In this document: positions 52,528 through 60,672 of the stretch, piece after piece | Layout: the number at the start of each line of letters is the position of its first letter | Position numbering within the stretch: the stretch's first letter is position 1 | Source: Carnobacterium gallinarum DSM 4847 | GTDB lineage: Bacteria > Bacillota > Bacilli > Lactobacillales > Carnobacteriaceae | Direction: 5' to 3' | DNA: 64,000 nucleotides | Assembly (NCBI RefSeq): GCF_000744375.1 | Contig: NZ_JQLU01000005.1 | Coordinates: 1,302,001 to 1,366,000 of the forward strand | Made by a program: the position numbers and the translations under genes | The notes under the pieces: generated by a model | What the model was told of the DNA's origin: nothing | The model's database searches: none | The model's input: only the letters and a program-made list of their open reading frames with translations

Positions 52528-53841
52528 ATGAATAAAAATATAGCAAAAGAGCTGAATCAGTTTTCATTGCCATTAGTTGCTAATAATTTATTTGCCATTT
52601 TAATCGGCTCTTTGTTGGCTGCGATTATTGGGCGGATTTCGGTTAATGCGATTGCAGCAACAGAAGTAGTCAATACGTTTATTTACTCTATGATTGGTGT
52701 ATTAGGTGTAGGAACGTTATCTTTTAATATATATTCTTCCAGAGTTAGACTATCAGATCCATTAGCTTTTAAAGATTATTTTAAATCTATTATTCAGTTG
52801 AATATGATAATTGGGCTGATTTTCACTAGTTTAATTATGTTATTTAGTTCTTACTTTCTAAAAGTTTTATATGGCTTTCAAAATGATGTGCTGACCATCG
52901 GTGTTTTTTATGCTCAAATTTCTTCTGTGCAAATTCTGTTAAATATGTTGATATTTTCTTTATCGAATCAAATGAAAGTCAAAAAACAGACAAGGAATAT
53001 CTTGTTAATTGGAATGATTGGTTCGATTTTTCAAGTCGTTAGTTCGTTATTTCTAGTATATGTTGTCTTTAAAAATAATGACTACAGTATTCTAGGTATC
53101 AGTTTTGCGAATACGGGAACTTTACTTTTAGAAGTGTGCTGTTACTTTTTTGTACTACGTAAAGACATTGTAGCATTAGTTCCGATAAAAGGTTCTAAGA
53201 AGCTTTTTTTATTAAGAAAAAGTATTCCGTTATTTGCTCAGGAATTATTAGAAGGTTCGATTTTTAGTGTTGGGGTAACGGCGTTATTGTCTCGACTAGG
53301 TGTTGTCTCTTTTGCAGCCTACAGTGTTTGTCGTAGGCTAGTTGATCTGTGTTTGGCTCCGATGTTTATGTATTGCAATGGAATTGTAGTACTGACAGGG
53401 GAATATATCGCTGAAAAGGATAAAAAGAAATTGTTAAGTCTACCTATCGTTGGGCTAACACTTATTTTAAGTATATATATCGGAATGGCTTTAGTATTGT
53501 ATCTTTTTCGTCCAGTTTCAATTGCTTTTTTTACCAATAAACCAGCGATTATTGAAAAAGCTAGCTCAATTTTGTCTATTGTTTTATTCACTAGCTTGAC
53601 ACAGCCCTTTTTTGAAGTCGCTAAGATGAATTTACAGGCGATTGGAAAAGAAAAGTTAACCCTTATGATTACAGGAGTGGTTAATCTGTTGATTTTAGGT
53701 GTGTTACTTTCTCTAAATCAGTCAGTTGGATTGGATTTGACTGTTATTTTATTTTTATTAGCGAGTAATTATTTGATATTGTATGTGTTATTTACTGTTT
53801 TTTATCGAGTTGAAATTAAGAAAAATATAAAAATGAAATGA
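52528..53841 (+). CDS. MATE-family efflux transporter
   Basis: The 437-residue protein has about twelve membrane helices in the two-bundle MATE pattern, with the N-terminal FSLPLVANNLFAILIGSLLA segment, the SVGVTALLSRLGVVSFAAY segment at the start of the second half and a duplicated fold. It probably exports cationic compounds with Na+ or H+; an alternative is the flippase-type polysaccharide family, less likely from its length and context. GAAAGGAATG contains the ribosome-binding site. The gene stands alone. Confidence 0.85.
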   Translation: MNKNIAKELNQFSLPLVANNLFAILIGSLLAAIIGRISVNAIAATEVVNTFIYSMIGVLGVGTLSFNIYSSRVRLSDPLAFKDYFKSIIQLNMIIGLIFTSLIMLFSSYFLKVLYGFQNDVLTIGVFYAQISSVQILLNMLIFSLSNQMKVKKQTRNILLIGMIGSIFQVVSSLFLVYVVFKNNDYSILGISFANTGTLLLEVCCYFFVLRKDIVALVPIKGSKKLFLLRKSIPLFAQELLEGSIFSVGVTALLSRLGVVSFAAYSVCRRLVDLCLAPMFMYCNGIVVLTGEYIAEKDKKKLLSLPIVGLTLILSIYIGMALVLYLFRPVSIAFFTNKPAIIEKASSILSIVLFTSLTQPFFEVAKMNLQAIGKEKLTLMITGVVNLLILGVLLSLNQSVGLDLTVILFLLASNYLILYVLFTVFYRVEIKKNIKMK

Positions 53842-53954
53842 TAAAAGGAGTAATTTGTTGAAATCTGTCTGTGTTTGCTTAATCATGTCGCTAGCTATTC
53901 TTATTAGAAATAGTATAAAATAAGAGATAGTTTGAATTAAAGGAGTTGTTCATA

Positions 53955-54485
53955 ATGAGTCGAGAAATCATTTTATATATTGCGGTTAGTTTGGATGGTT
54001 ATATTGCTGCATCAGATGGAAATATTGATTTTCTAAATAACATTGAGGTGACAGAAGAGGATACATCTTATCAAGATTTATTGGACAAAATCGACACAGT
54101 AATTATGGGAAGAACGACCTATGATCAAGTGACGATTGAACTTTCACCAGACAAGTATTTTTATGAAGAACAGATGTCTTATATTATTACAAATCGTCTT
54201 GATGAAAACAGTGATAAGTTAGTATTTACTAATGAAAATCCAGTCGATTTAGTGAACAAGTTAAAAAAAGAAGAAGGCAGGGCAATCTGGATTATTGGTG
54301 GTGGTAGTATTATTTCACCGTTAGTTGAAGCGAATTTAATTGATACGTACATCATTACAACGATTCCAACGATATTAGGCAAAGGGATTCCATTGTTTCC
54401 AGAATTTTCTGGTCCTGTAGAGTTAAAAGTAAATGAAGTTTATCAAAAAAATGGGATAATTTATTCGATTTATTCAAAAAAATAA
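53955..54485 (+). CDS. Dihydrofolate reductase-like (RibD C-terminal) protein
   Basis: The 176-residue protein has the RibD-C/DHFR-like fold: REIILYIAVSLDGYIA at the N terminus, VIMGRTTYDQV with the nucleotide-binding region, IWIIGGGSIISPL and IPTILGKGIPLF. Members such as YwjB/YyaP reduce unidentified substrates with NADPH. The ATG at 53955 has AAAGGAG at 53939-53945; the TTG at 53946 is too close. A terminator follows at about 54491-54540. Confidence 0.9.
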   Translation: MSREIILYIAVSLDGYIAASDGNIDFLNNIEVTEEDTSYQDLLDKIDTVIMGRTTYDQVTIELSPDKYFYEEQMSYIITNRLDENSDKLVFTNENPVDLVNKLKKEEGRAIWIIGGGSIISPLVEANLIDTYIITTIPTILGKGIPLFPEFSGPVELKVNEVYQKNGIIYSIYSKK

Positions 54486-54490
54486 GCTGA

Positions 54491-54540
54491 ATAAGAGCTG
54501 GCAAGATGAAACCTATCTTGTCTAGCTCTTATTTTTATTA
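54491..54540 (+). terminator. Terminator after the DHFR-like gene
   Basis: AATAAGAGCTGGCAAGAT pairs with ATCTTGTCTAGCTCTTATT and a T-rich tail follows. Confidence 0.85.
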
Positions 54541-54697
54541 GGGAATAAATCGTGTAAATTAGCTTCACCATTCATAAGAATGACGAATTAAATTTAAGGG
54601 AGTTGGTTGGTGTTTGTATGTTCTGTGTTAATGTGAACAGGAGGATCATAAGTGCAATGGAGAGTCGCTTGTTTTCCATAAGGTAGATCTATTTGCA

Positions 54698-54910
54698 TTA
54701 GGATACTGAATGAAATGCTAGGACATATAGGAGATGTATAAATACCCAAAGTGGCGTTAATACAACGATACTAGACAATAGTATGAATAACCAAAGTAAG
54801 TAATTTTTACTGCTTTTTTCAGTAGGTTTTAATGCTTCTTTGAGACTACAACTAGGACAATTACCGTTACTATCTAAAATATGTCGATTACATTGTGAAT
54901 AAAATTCCAA
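54698..54910 (-). CDS. Small membrane protein with a zinc-ribbon-like head
   Basis: The 70-residue product has a metal-ribbon-like beginning with Cys7, His10, Cys18 and Cys21 (CNRH and CPSC), a polar linker, and a C-terminal membrane helix (about 38-62). Its start is a TTG at 54910, seven bases after AAGGAGGG. Similar small zinc-ribbon/TM proteins occur across Firmicutes without known function. A stretch of about 160 bases between it and the DHFR-like terminator shows nothing else. Confidence 0.6.
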   Translation of the reverse strand: MEFYSQCNRHILDSNGNCPSCSLKEALKPTEKSSKNYLLWLFILLSSIVVLTPLWVFIHLLYVLAFHSVS

Positions 54911-55155
54911 AATGACACCCTCCTTTGAAAATATAAATCAGTCATTTTTTAGAATATCAAATTAAATTAACTTATTCAATTTTATTTGAAGTAATGAGAT
55001 AAATAAATCGATTTAGAAGAGTTTTGCTTAGATTCTAAAATGCTTTTTTATCATCAAATTCTAACTATTATCTTTTCATTCTTTAAGAGATGGCGTATAA
55101 TTGCATGTAATATTGATGATTTAGACAATGAAACTAACCGAAAGTAGGCGGGAGA

Positions 55156-56250
55156 ATGAAAGAGACCTTAATTGTGCGAGGGGCACCGCAGGAATATATT
55201 TGTGAGATTGATTGCTGGAACGGGCTGGAAGAACGACTGATTCAGCGAGGATTACAGCACGTTTTAGTCGTTCATGGGAAAGCTTCATGGGAAGTGGCGA
55301 AGGCTAAGTTTCCAAGATTTAACATCATTCAAGCTAGTTTTGAAGAGTATCATGGGGAGAGTAGCTATGAGGAACGTGATCGTTTAATTGCTATTATTAA
55401 AGCCCAGGGATTAGATGGAATTGTTGCAGTTGGTGGTGGAAAGATTAGTGATGTGGTGAAGGCTGCTGCTGCTAAACTACATATACCAAGTATTATTTTG
55501 CCAACAATGGCGTCAACTTGTGCAGCCTATACGCCTTTAAGCGTGATGTATAATGAAAAAGGTGAAATGACGGCACTGGATATTTTTCCAACAAGCAACA
55601 GTTTGGTTTTAGTTGATCCTGAGATTATTTTAAATTCACCAATTAAATTTATGGTAGCAGGAATTGGCGATACGTTGGCCAAATGGTATGAAGCGAGAGT
55701 TGTGATTGAGCAGATTGAGAATCCACCGGTTGAAGTGGAGGTTGCTTATTTTGCAGCAAAGCTATGTCATAGTAATTTGTTAGCTTACAGTGAATCAGCG
55801 TTAGAAGCAATGGAACGCCAAGAAATTAATTCAGCTTTTATCAAGATTGTTGAAACGAATATCTTAGTTGCTGGAATGGTTGGTGGCTTTGGTGATGAGT
55901 ATGGACGGACAGCAGGTGCTCATTCGATTCATGATGCATTAACCATCGTTCCGGCATCGCATCGCCAATTACATGGCAATAAAGTTGCTTATAGTATTTT
56001 TCTGCAATTAATTTTGGAAGGGAAAGTCAGTGAGATTGCTGAACTGATTCCTTTTTATCAACAGTTGGGTTTGCCGATTTCTTTAGCAGATATGGGATTA
56101 GCGGGAACTTCTCCAGATTTGTTAAGAAAAGTAGCGGAATTGGCTACAGCAGAAGGGGAAAATATCCATTTATTGCCGGATGAGATTACGGCTGAAAAGC
56201 TTTTTCAAGCATTTGCTACGTTAGAGGAGTATCAAGCAGAATTTATTTAA
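55156..56250 (+). CDS. Iron-type alcohol dehydrogenase, glycerol dehydrogenase-like
   Basis: The 364-residue enzyme has the glycerol-dehydrogenase-type layout: nucleotide-binding GIVAVGGGKISDVVKAAA (about 95-112), STCAAYTPLSVMY after the PTMAST region, metal-ligand residues in GIGDTLAKWYEA and histidines in GAHSIHDALT and RQLHGNKVAY. These ligate Zn2+ or Fe2+ in the family. Members oxidise polyols or act on other small alcohols; the substrate is not certain here. It has its own promoter region. GGCGGGAG precedes the ATG. Confidence 0.85.
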   Translation: MKETLIVRGAPQEYICEIDCWNGLEERLIQRGLQHVLVVHGKASWEVAKAKFPRFNIIQASFEEYHGESSYEERDRLIAIIKAQGLDGIVAVGGGKISDVVKAAAAKLHIPSIILPTMASTCAAYTPLSVMYNEKGEMTALDIFPTSNSLVLVDPEIILNSPIKFMVAGIGDTLAKWYEARVVIEQIENPPVEVEVAYFAAKLCHSNLLAYSESALEAMERQEINSAFIKIVETNILVAGMVGGFGDEYGRTAGAHSIHDALTIVPASHRQLHGNKVAYSIFLQLILEGKVSEIAELIPFYQQLGLPISLADMGLAGTSPDLLRKVAELATAEGENIHLLPDEITAEKLFQAFATLEEYQAEFI

Positions 56251-56253
56251 ATG

Positions 56254-56356
56254 AAAAAGCACTGCAAAGTGATAGTCTGGGTGTGTAGTGACCCCAAAAA
56301 GTTAGACTTTTTGGGGTCACTACAATGACTAGCTAACTTTTGCAGTGCTTTTTTTA
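56254..56356. terminator. Terminator pair around an inserted palindrome, shared by the dehydrogenase and pyrD
   Basis: The outer arms AAAAAGCACTGCAAAG (56254-56270) and CTTTTGCAGTGCTTTTT (56338-56354) pair across a 41-bp palindrome. The outer stem by itself is a normal bidirectional terminator; the inner part separates its halves. Its right side overlaps the pyrD stop codon. Confidence 0.75.
56284..56324. mobile_element. 41-bp palindrome resembling two joined IS3-family ends
   Basis: TGTAGTGACCCCAAAAAGT (56284-56302) and its exact reverse complement ACTTTTTGGGGTCACTACA (56306-56324) are separated by three bases. The sequence AGTGACCCC...AAGTTAGAC is reminiscent of terminal repeats of IS3-family elements of Firmicutes. 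With no transposase between, it could be a remnant or a MITE-like unit. The similarity is from memory, not from a search. Confidence 0.5.
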
Positions 56357-57289
56357 GATTGTTTTTAATTTTCCGCGGAATTCGTCTAGTGTTTGATAGC
56401 CTTTTTCAGCCATTACTTCTGCTAGTTCGCGAGAAATTCGTTCAAATGCAGCAGTTCCTTCTTTTTGTAGCTGTGTGCCGATTTGTAACATGGATGCTCC
56501 ACATAGTATATGTTCAAAAGCATCTTGCCCCGATTTGATACCGCCTGTTCCAACAATTGCGATTTCAGGCTTAAGCAAGGTTCTAAAGGCGCGTACATTT
56601 GCTAAAGCGGTAGGTTTGACATAATCTCCTCCAAGTCCACCAAAGCCGTTTTTAGGCTTAATGACAACCGATTCTGCATCGATATCAATGTAAAGACCAT
56701 TTCCGATGCTATTGATTGAATTTACATAAGTTAACGGGAATTTGTTTAAAATATCCGCCATTTGTTCAAAATGAACAATATCAAAATATGGTGGCAGCTT
56801 TACACCTAGTGGCTTTGTGAAGAAGGAAAAAACTTCAGTTAGAATCAGTTCAGTTTGCTCAAAATCATAGCCAACTTGTGGTTTGCCAGGTAGATTGGGA
56901 CAAGATAGATTTAATTCAGTTAAGCCTGTATAGGTTGATTCTTGAATTTTTGTAAGCATGTCAATATTTTCGTTGAAGCTCATGCCAGCAACAGAGAAGA
57001 AAAGTGGCTTTTCTGGCGTTTTGTCTTGTTGTCCTAAAACGAACTCTAAATAATAGTCAAAACCATTATTGGGAAGTCCCATAGAATTAATACTACCTAG
57101 AGGAACATCAAAATAACGAGGAGAAGGATTCCCAGCACGTTCTTGTGGGGTAGCACTCTTCGTAATAACTGCTCCTGCATCTGAGTTTAAAACGTCTAAC
57201 ATATCTGTTGAAGTCAAACAATGAACACCTGAAGCATTCATTAAGCAGTTTTCAAAAGTAAATTGATTGATTGTAGTTTTTAAAGACAT
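56354..57289 (-). CDS. pyrD: Dihydroorotate dehydrogenase, class 1A (fumarate)
   Basis: The 311-residue flavoenzyme makes orotate in pyrimidine synthesis with fumarate as acceptor. The class 1A catalytic cysteine is Cys130 in [54 protein letters not shown] and the length agree with PyrDA. Class 1A enzymes are typical of lactic acid bacteria, streptococci and yeasts. AAAGGAG precedes the ATG. Other pyr genes are not in the window, which is common for this class. Confidence 0.93.
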   Translation of the reverse strand: MSLKTTINQFTFENCLMNASGVHCLTSTDMLDVLNSDAGAVITKSATPQERAGNPSPRYFDVPLGSINSMGLPNNGFDYYLEFVLGQQDKTPEKPLFFSVAGMSFNENIDMLTKIQESTYTGLTELNLSCPNLPGKPQVGYDFEQTELILTEVFSFFTKPLGVKLPPYFDIVHFEQMADILNKFPLTYVNSINSIGNGLYIDIDAESVVIKPKNGFGGLGGDYVKPTALANVRAFRTLLKPEIAIVGTGGIKSGQDAFEHILCGASMLQIGTQLQKEGTAAFERISRELAEVMAEKGYQTLDEFRGKLKTI

Positions 57290-57316
57290 TTAATTTTCTC
57301 CTTTTCGTATGTTCTG

Positions 57317-58771
57317 TTATTTTTTGTGAATGAACTTATTGTGCTTTTCAAATAAAACACCCATTTGTAATAGCCAATCTTCTTTTCCTTTTGGGGCTGT
57401 AAATTGAATTCCTAAAGGCAAACCATTTTTAGCAAGATGAGTGGGTAAGCTAATTGAGGGCTGTCCTGTTAAGTTGGCTTGTTGTGTAAATGGTGTAATT
57501 GCTAAGCTTTTCTCAAACATATCATAAATCGTTTGCTGCTGTTCGTTAGTTGTTAGCTCGTCAATTCTTTCGAGTTGGCTTAGCTGTTCAGTTGTTTGTA
57601 ATTGTGCGTCAATGCGTGGCGCAGTATCCGCTGTCGTTGGTGTTAAATACAAATCATAGGTTTCATTAAACTGAGCCATTTCTTCAGCAGCGTGATCCCA
57701 AAGTGCCAAACTATTAGAATATTCTGCAGCAGAAATTGATTTTCCAGTAGTAAACAATGCCCAAGTCATGAGTTCCATGTCTTGTTTAGTTAGCGAACGC
57801 TGTAGATTCTTCTCGGTATTGGCAAACATAGCTGCAGTTTCACCAGCGTTCATAACATAATAGCTTTTCATCAAATCAAGCCCGTTAATGGGGTTCTGCT
57901 GTTCTATGACGTTGAAATGTTGTTCTTCTAAAAAGTGAACAGCGGCTAACACCGCATCTTTTGCTTCTTGGCTGACGGGAGTTCCTACTGGAGACTCAAG
58001 GCTATAAGCAATTCTGAAAGGTTTCTCGATTTTTTGATTCAACGTATTTAGATAACCTGTTTTAAATAGTGGCACTTGAAAGGCTGCTGCAGGTTCGATT
58101 ACTTGTAAGACGTCCAGCATTGCAGCCGTATCCCGCATAGAAGTTGTTAAAGCGAAGTCAATCGCTGCTCCTTGCCAATTGCGGCCGCTTCCTGGTCCAA
58201 CAGGAGTTCTACCACGTGTTGGTTTTAAGCCGATTAGCCCGGAAAAGGCTGCGGGAATCCGAATCGATCCGCCACCATCACTAGCACCAGCAATTGGAAC
58301 CATTCCACTACTGACACTGCTAGCTGCTCCACCACTTGAACCACCAGGTGAATAATCGGGATTCCAAGAATTGCGACTAGGTCCGTGAAGTTGAGGATCG
58401 GTAATATTTTTAAAACCAAATTCAGGCGCGTTCGTTTGCCCGATTATAATAAAGCCCGCTTTTTCCAAAGCTTGGACATAGTGACTTGTTTTGTTTGCTA
58501 GTTGTCCATCGAATAAGCGACTAGCGCCATTACTTGGTTCGTTGACCAGTTCTTGTCCTAATCCCTTTGTAAGGAAAGGCAAGCCTTTAAATGGTGTGTC
58601 TTGAAGATTTCTAGTGGAAGCTTCCTTTAAGGCGGCTTCTTTTCGAGTATGAACAACAGCGTTTAATAGTGGATTGTGCTTTTCAATTTTTGCAAAAGCG
58701 TCTTCGATTAGTTCAACTGCTGATAATTCATTGGTTGCTAATTTAGTTACAAAATCTAACCCATCCATCAT
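57317..58771 (-). CDS. Amidase family protein
   Basis: The 484-residue enzyme has the amidase-signature triad: Lys69 in FLTKGL, the cis-serine in SPGGSSGGAA (about 141-150) and the nucleophile serine in DGGGSIRIPA (about Ser169). It hydrolyses an amide; targets in the family range from peptide amides to 6-aminohexanoate oligomers, and GatA is excluded by its setting and sequence. It lies 27 bp upstream of pyrD and is likely cotranscribed. GGAGGAATC precedes the ATG pair at 58768-58771. Confidence 0.88.
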   Translation of the reverse strand: MMDGLDFVTKLATNELSAVELIEDAFAKIEKHNPLLNAVVHTRKEAALKEASTRNLQDTPFKGLPFLTKGLGQELVNEPSNGASRLFDGQLANKTSHYVQALEKAGFIIIGQTNAPEFGFKNITDPQLHGPSRNSWNPDYSPGGSSGGAASSVSSGMVPIAGASDGGGSIRIPAAFSGLIGLKPTRGRTPVGPGSGRNWQGAAIDFALTTSMRDTAAMLDVLQVIEPAAAFQVPLFKTGYLNTLNQKIEKPFRIAYSLESPVGTPVSQEAKDAVLAAVHFLEEQHFNVIEQQNPINGLDLMKSYYVMNAGETAAMFANTEKNLQRSLTKQDMELMTWALFTTGKSISAAEYSNSLALWDHAAEEMAQFNETYDLYLTPTTADTAPRIDAQLQTTEQLSQLERIDELTTNEQQQTIYDMFEKSLAITPFTQQANLTGQPSISLPTHLAKNGLPLGIQFTAPKGKEDWLLQMGVLFEKHNKFIHKK

Positions 58772-58924
58772 TAATTTTGATTCCTCCTTTCCGTTTAGTT
58801 TATCATAATTTAAGGCTAAATTTGTTAATATAAATTTAATAGTTCGTGTTTTTTTATTTGGATTAACTTTCTTTTAAAAACTGATCCCTATTTTTGTATA
58901 TGCGTTATTTAATGAGTTTTCGAG

Positions 58925-58953
58925 TTTACAATAGTAGATGAATCTGATACGAT
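58925..58953 (+). promoter_or_regulatory. Predicted promoter of the T-box leader
   Basis: TTTACA (58925-58930) and TACGAT (58948-58953) are 17 bases apart, followed by the T-box leader. Confidence 0.45.
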
Positions 58954-58964
58954 TGCTCTTAATA

Positions 58965-59262
58965 AAAAACGTTGATAAGGGAAAGTAGTTTGTTGTTCGT
59001 CATTATTAGAGAGCCTATAGATGCTGCAAGTAGGCAATGATGTTACAGATGAAACAAGTCCTTGGAGTTGCTATTCGGATTGAAGGTTGTTTATTTGATG
59101 GATGGTCGGATGCTCCCGTTATAGAGCTACAGTATGGGATTGTGTGGATGTTTTGGCACATAGATGTACTTAATGAGAAAATAATGGTGACATTATTTTG
59201 AATAGGGATGGCACCGCGAAGTTAATCGCTCCTAAGAATAAAATTCTTGGGGGTGTTTTTTT
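58965..59262 (+). promoter_or_regulatory. T-box riboswitch, probable Asn specifier, upstream of the MFS gene
   Basis: The leader holds a T-box sequence, GGATGGCACCGCG (59206-59218), then the terminator stem CGCTCCTAAGAAT/ATTCTTGGGGGTG with a T-run (59227-59262). Stem I is recognised from AGTA at 58984-58987, a central hairpin GCCTA/TAGGC, and AAGG/TCCTT base pairs. The right strand of the specifier loop reads GATGAAACAAG, giving AAC (Asn, 59053-59055) or ACA (Thr). TGGC in the T-box expects tRNA with G73, which suits tRNA-Asn. It would allow transcription when the tRNA is uncharged. Confidence 0.75.
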
Positions 59263-59322
59263 ATTTTATGAAAACTTTTTAGCAATGAAAAGTACAAATA
59301 AAAAAGAAAAGTGGTGCTAATT

Positions 59323-60513
59323 ATGTTAAAAAAAAATAAAGCGATTATCTTAGTTTTAACTAGTGTTGGAATTGCCAATATTGGTGAATGGATTTACTTT
59401 ATTGCTCTTAATTTGATGATTTTAAATCGAGGCGGCACAGCTTTTTCAGTGGGGATTTTGTATCTTTTACGACCAGCTGCAACGATTCTAACCAATGTTT
59501 GTTTTCATGGGGTTGTGGACAAATTAAATAAAAAGCGTTGGCTGATTTATTTAGATATATTTCGAGGCGGCTTAATCAGTTTACTGTTAGTAAACGAAAA
59601 TCTGACTTGGGTTTATGTTCTAGTTTTTGTGATTCAAGGTGCAGGGGCTTTGTACGAACCCATTGCTCTTAGCTATACTACCTTGGCTATTCCAGAAAGA
59701 AAACGCAAGAAATTCAATGCATGGACTAGCTTAGTTAGTTCGGGTGGCTTTTTAGTCGGTCCTGCAATTGCTGGGATTTTGCTCACATTAGGTACACCAA
59801 AATTGGCAGTTTTAGTCAATATCATTGCTTTGTTTTTCTCAGCGAGTTTAACTGGATGCCTACCTAATTATAAATTAGCACATAGTGAGGATGCAAAAAC
59901 AACTTCATTCGTTAGTGAGTATCAAACTGGATTAAAGGATATTGGCTATTTTGCTAAAGAGAATCGATTGGAAGTGATGTTATATGGACTAGTTTCTAGT
60001 TTATTTATTTTTGCGGCTAGTTTAGACTCTGTAGAAGCAGTATTTGCCAAAGAGATTTTACTTTTAAGTGATGGTAAATATGGATGGTTAGTCAGTATTG
60101 CGGGAGCTGGTTTTGTCATTGGTTCGATTTTGAATAGTCTAATTATTGATAAACTGGAGGTTAAGCATTTACTTGTTCTGGGTTCAATATTGTATACGAT
60201 AGGCTATCTTTTGTTTAGTTTAGCTACGACTTTTCTTATTGCTGGTGCGGGGTGTTTTTTATTATCCTTTGCTTTAGCGTATATTCATACAGGTTTTAAG
60301 ACCTTCATTCAATTGAAGTTTCCAATAGCAAAATTAGGACAAATTACAGCAACTTTTGGAATCGTCGAATCATTGGCAGAGGTTATTTTAGTTGCAATAA
60401 TTAGTAGTATGGCAACAGTTATTCCCTTAAGAATGGTTTTAGTCGGAACCGAATTAGTAATGTGTCTCGTTGTTTTTTTGTTGATGAGAGTTTTAAAAAG
60501 AATTTCTGTATAA
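59323..60513 (+). CDS. MFS transporter under T-box control
   Basis: The 396-residue protein has about twelve membrane helices and a MefA/TetA-type MFS pattern: ILVLTSVGIANIGEWIYFIA in the first helix, FHGVVDKLNKKRWLIYLDI at the loop between helices 2 and 3 and NAWTSLVSSGGFLVGPAIAG at helix 5. The ATG at 59323 is preceded by a weak site, so I keep some doubt between it and the GTG at 59311. The T-box upstream suggests control by asparagine or threonine availability, so the substrate may be an amino acid or peptide-like compound rather than a drug. Confidence 0.82.
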   Translation: MLKKNKAIILVLTSVGIANIGEWIYFIALNLMILNRGGTAFSVGILYLLRPAATILTNVCFHGVVDKLNKKRWLIYLDIFRGGLISLLLVNENLTWVYVLVFVIQGAGALYEPIALSYTTLAIPERKRKKFNAWTSLVSSGGFLVGPAIAGILLTLGTPKLAVLVNIIALFFSASLTGCLPNYKLAHSEDAKTTSFVSEYQTGLKDIGYFAKENRLEVMLYGLVSSLFIFAASLDSVEAVFAKEILLLSDGKYGWLVSIAGAGFVIGSILNSLIIDKLEVKHLLVLGSILYTIGYLLFSLATTFLIAGAGCFLLSFALAYIHTGFKTFIQLKFPIAKLGQITATFGIVESLAEVILVAIISSMATVIPLRMVLVGTELVMCLVVFLLMRVLKRISV

Positions 60514-60672
60514 AAATGGAGATTAGAAATGAAAATGTATAAAAAGGTGTATATTATGTATAAAATATGATTTTATCCGTTTTAAGAAAAAAATATTGAA
60601 TAATTACTCATTTAAGTGTATGATGGTTAGAATTAGAAAAGAATTTAATGAGAAGTTTGGAAGGATGGTTTG

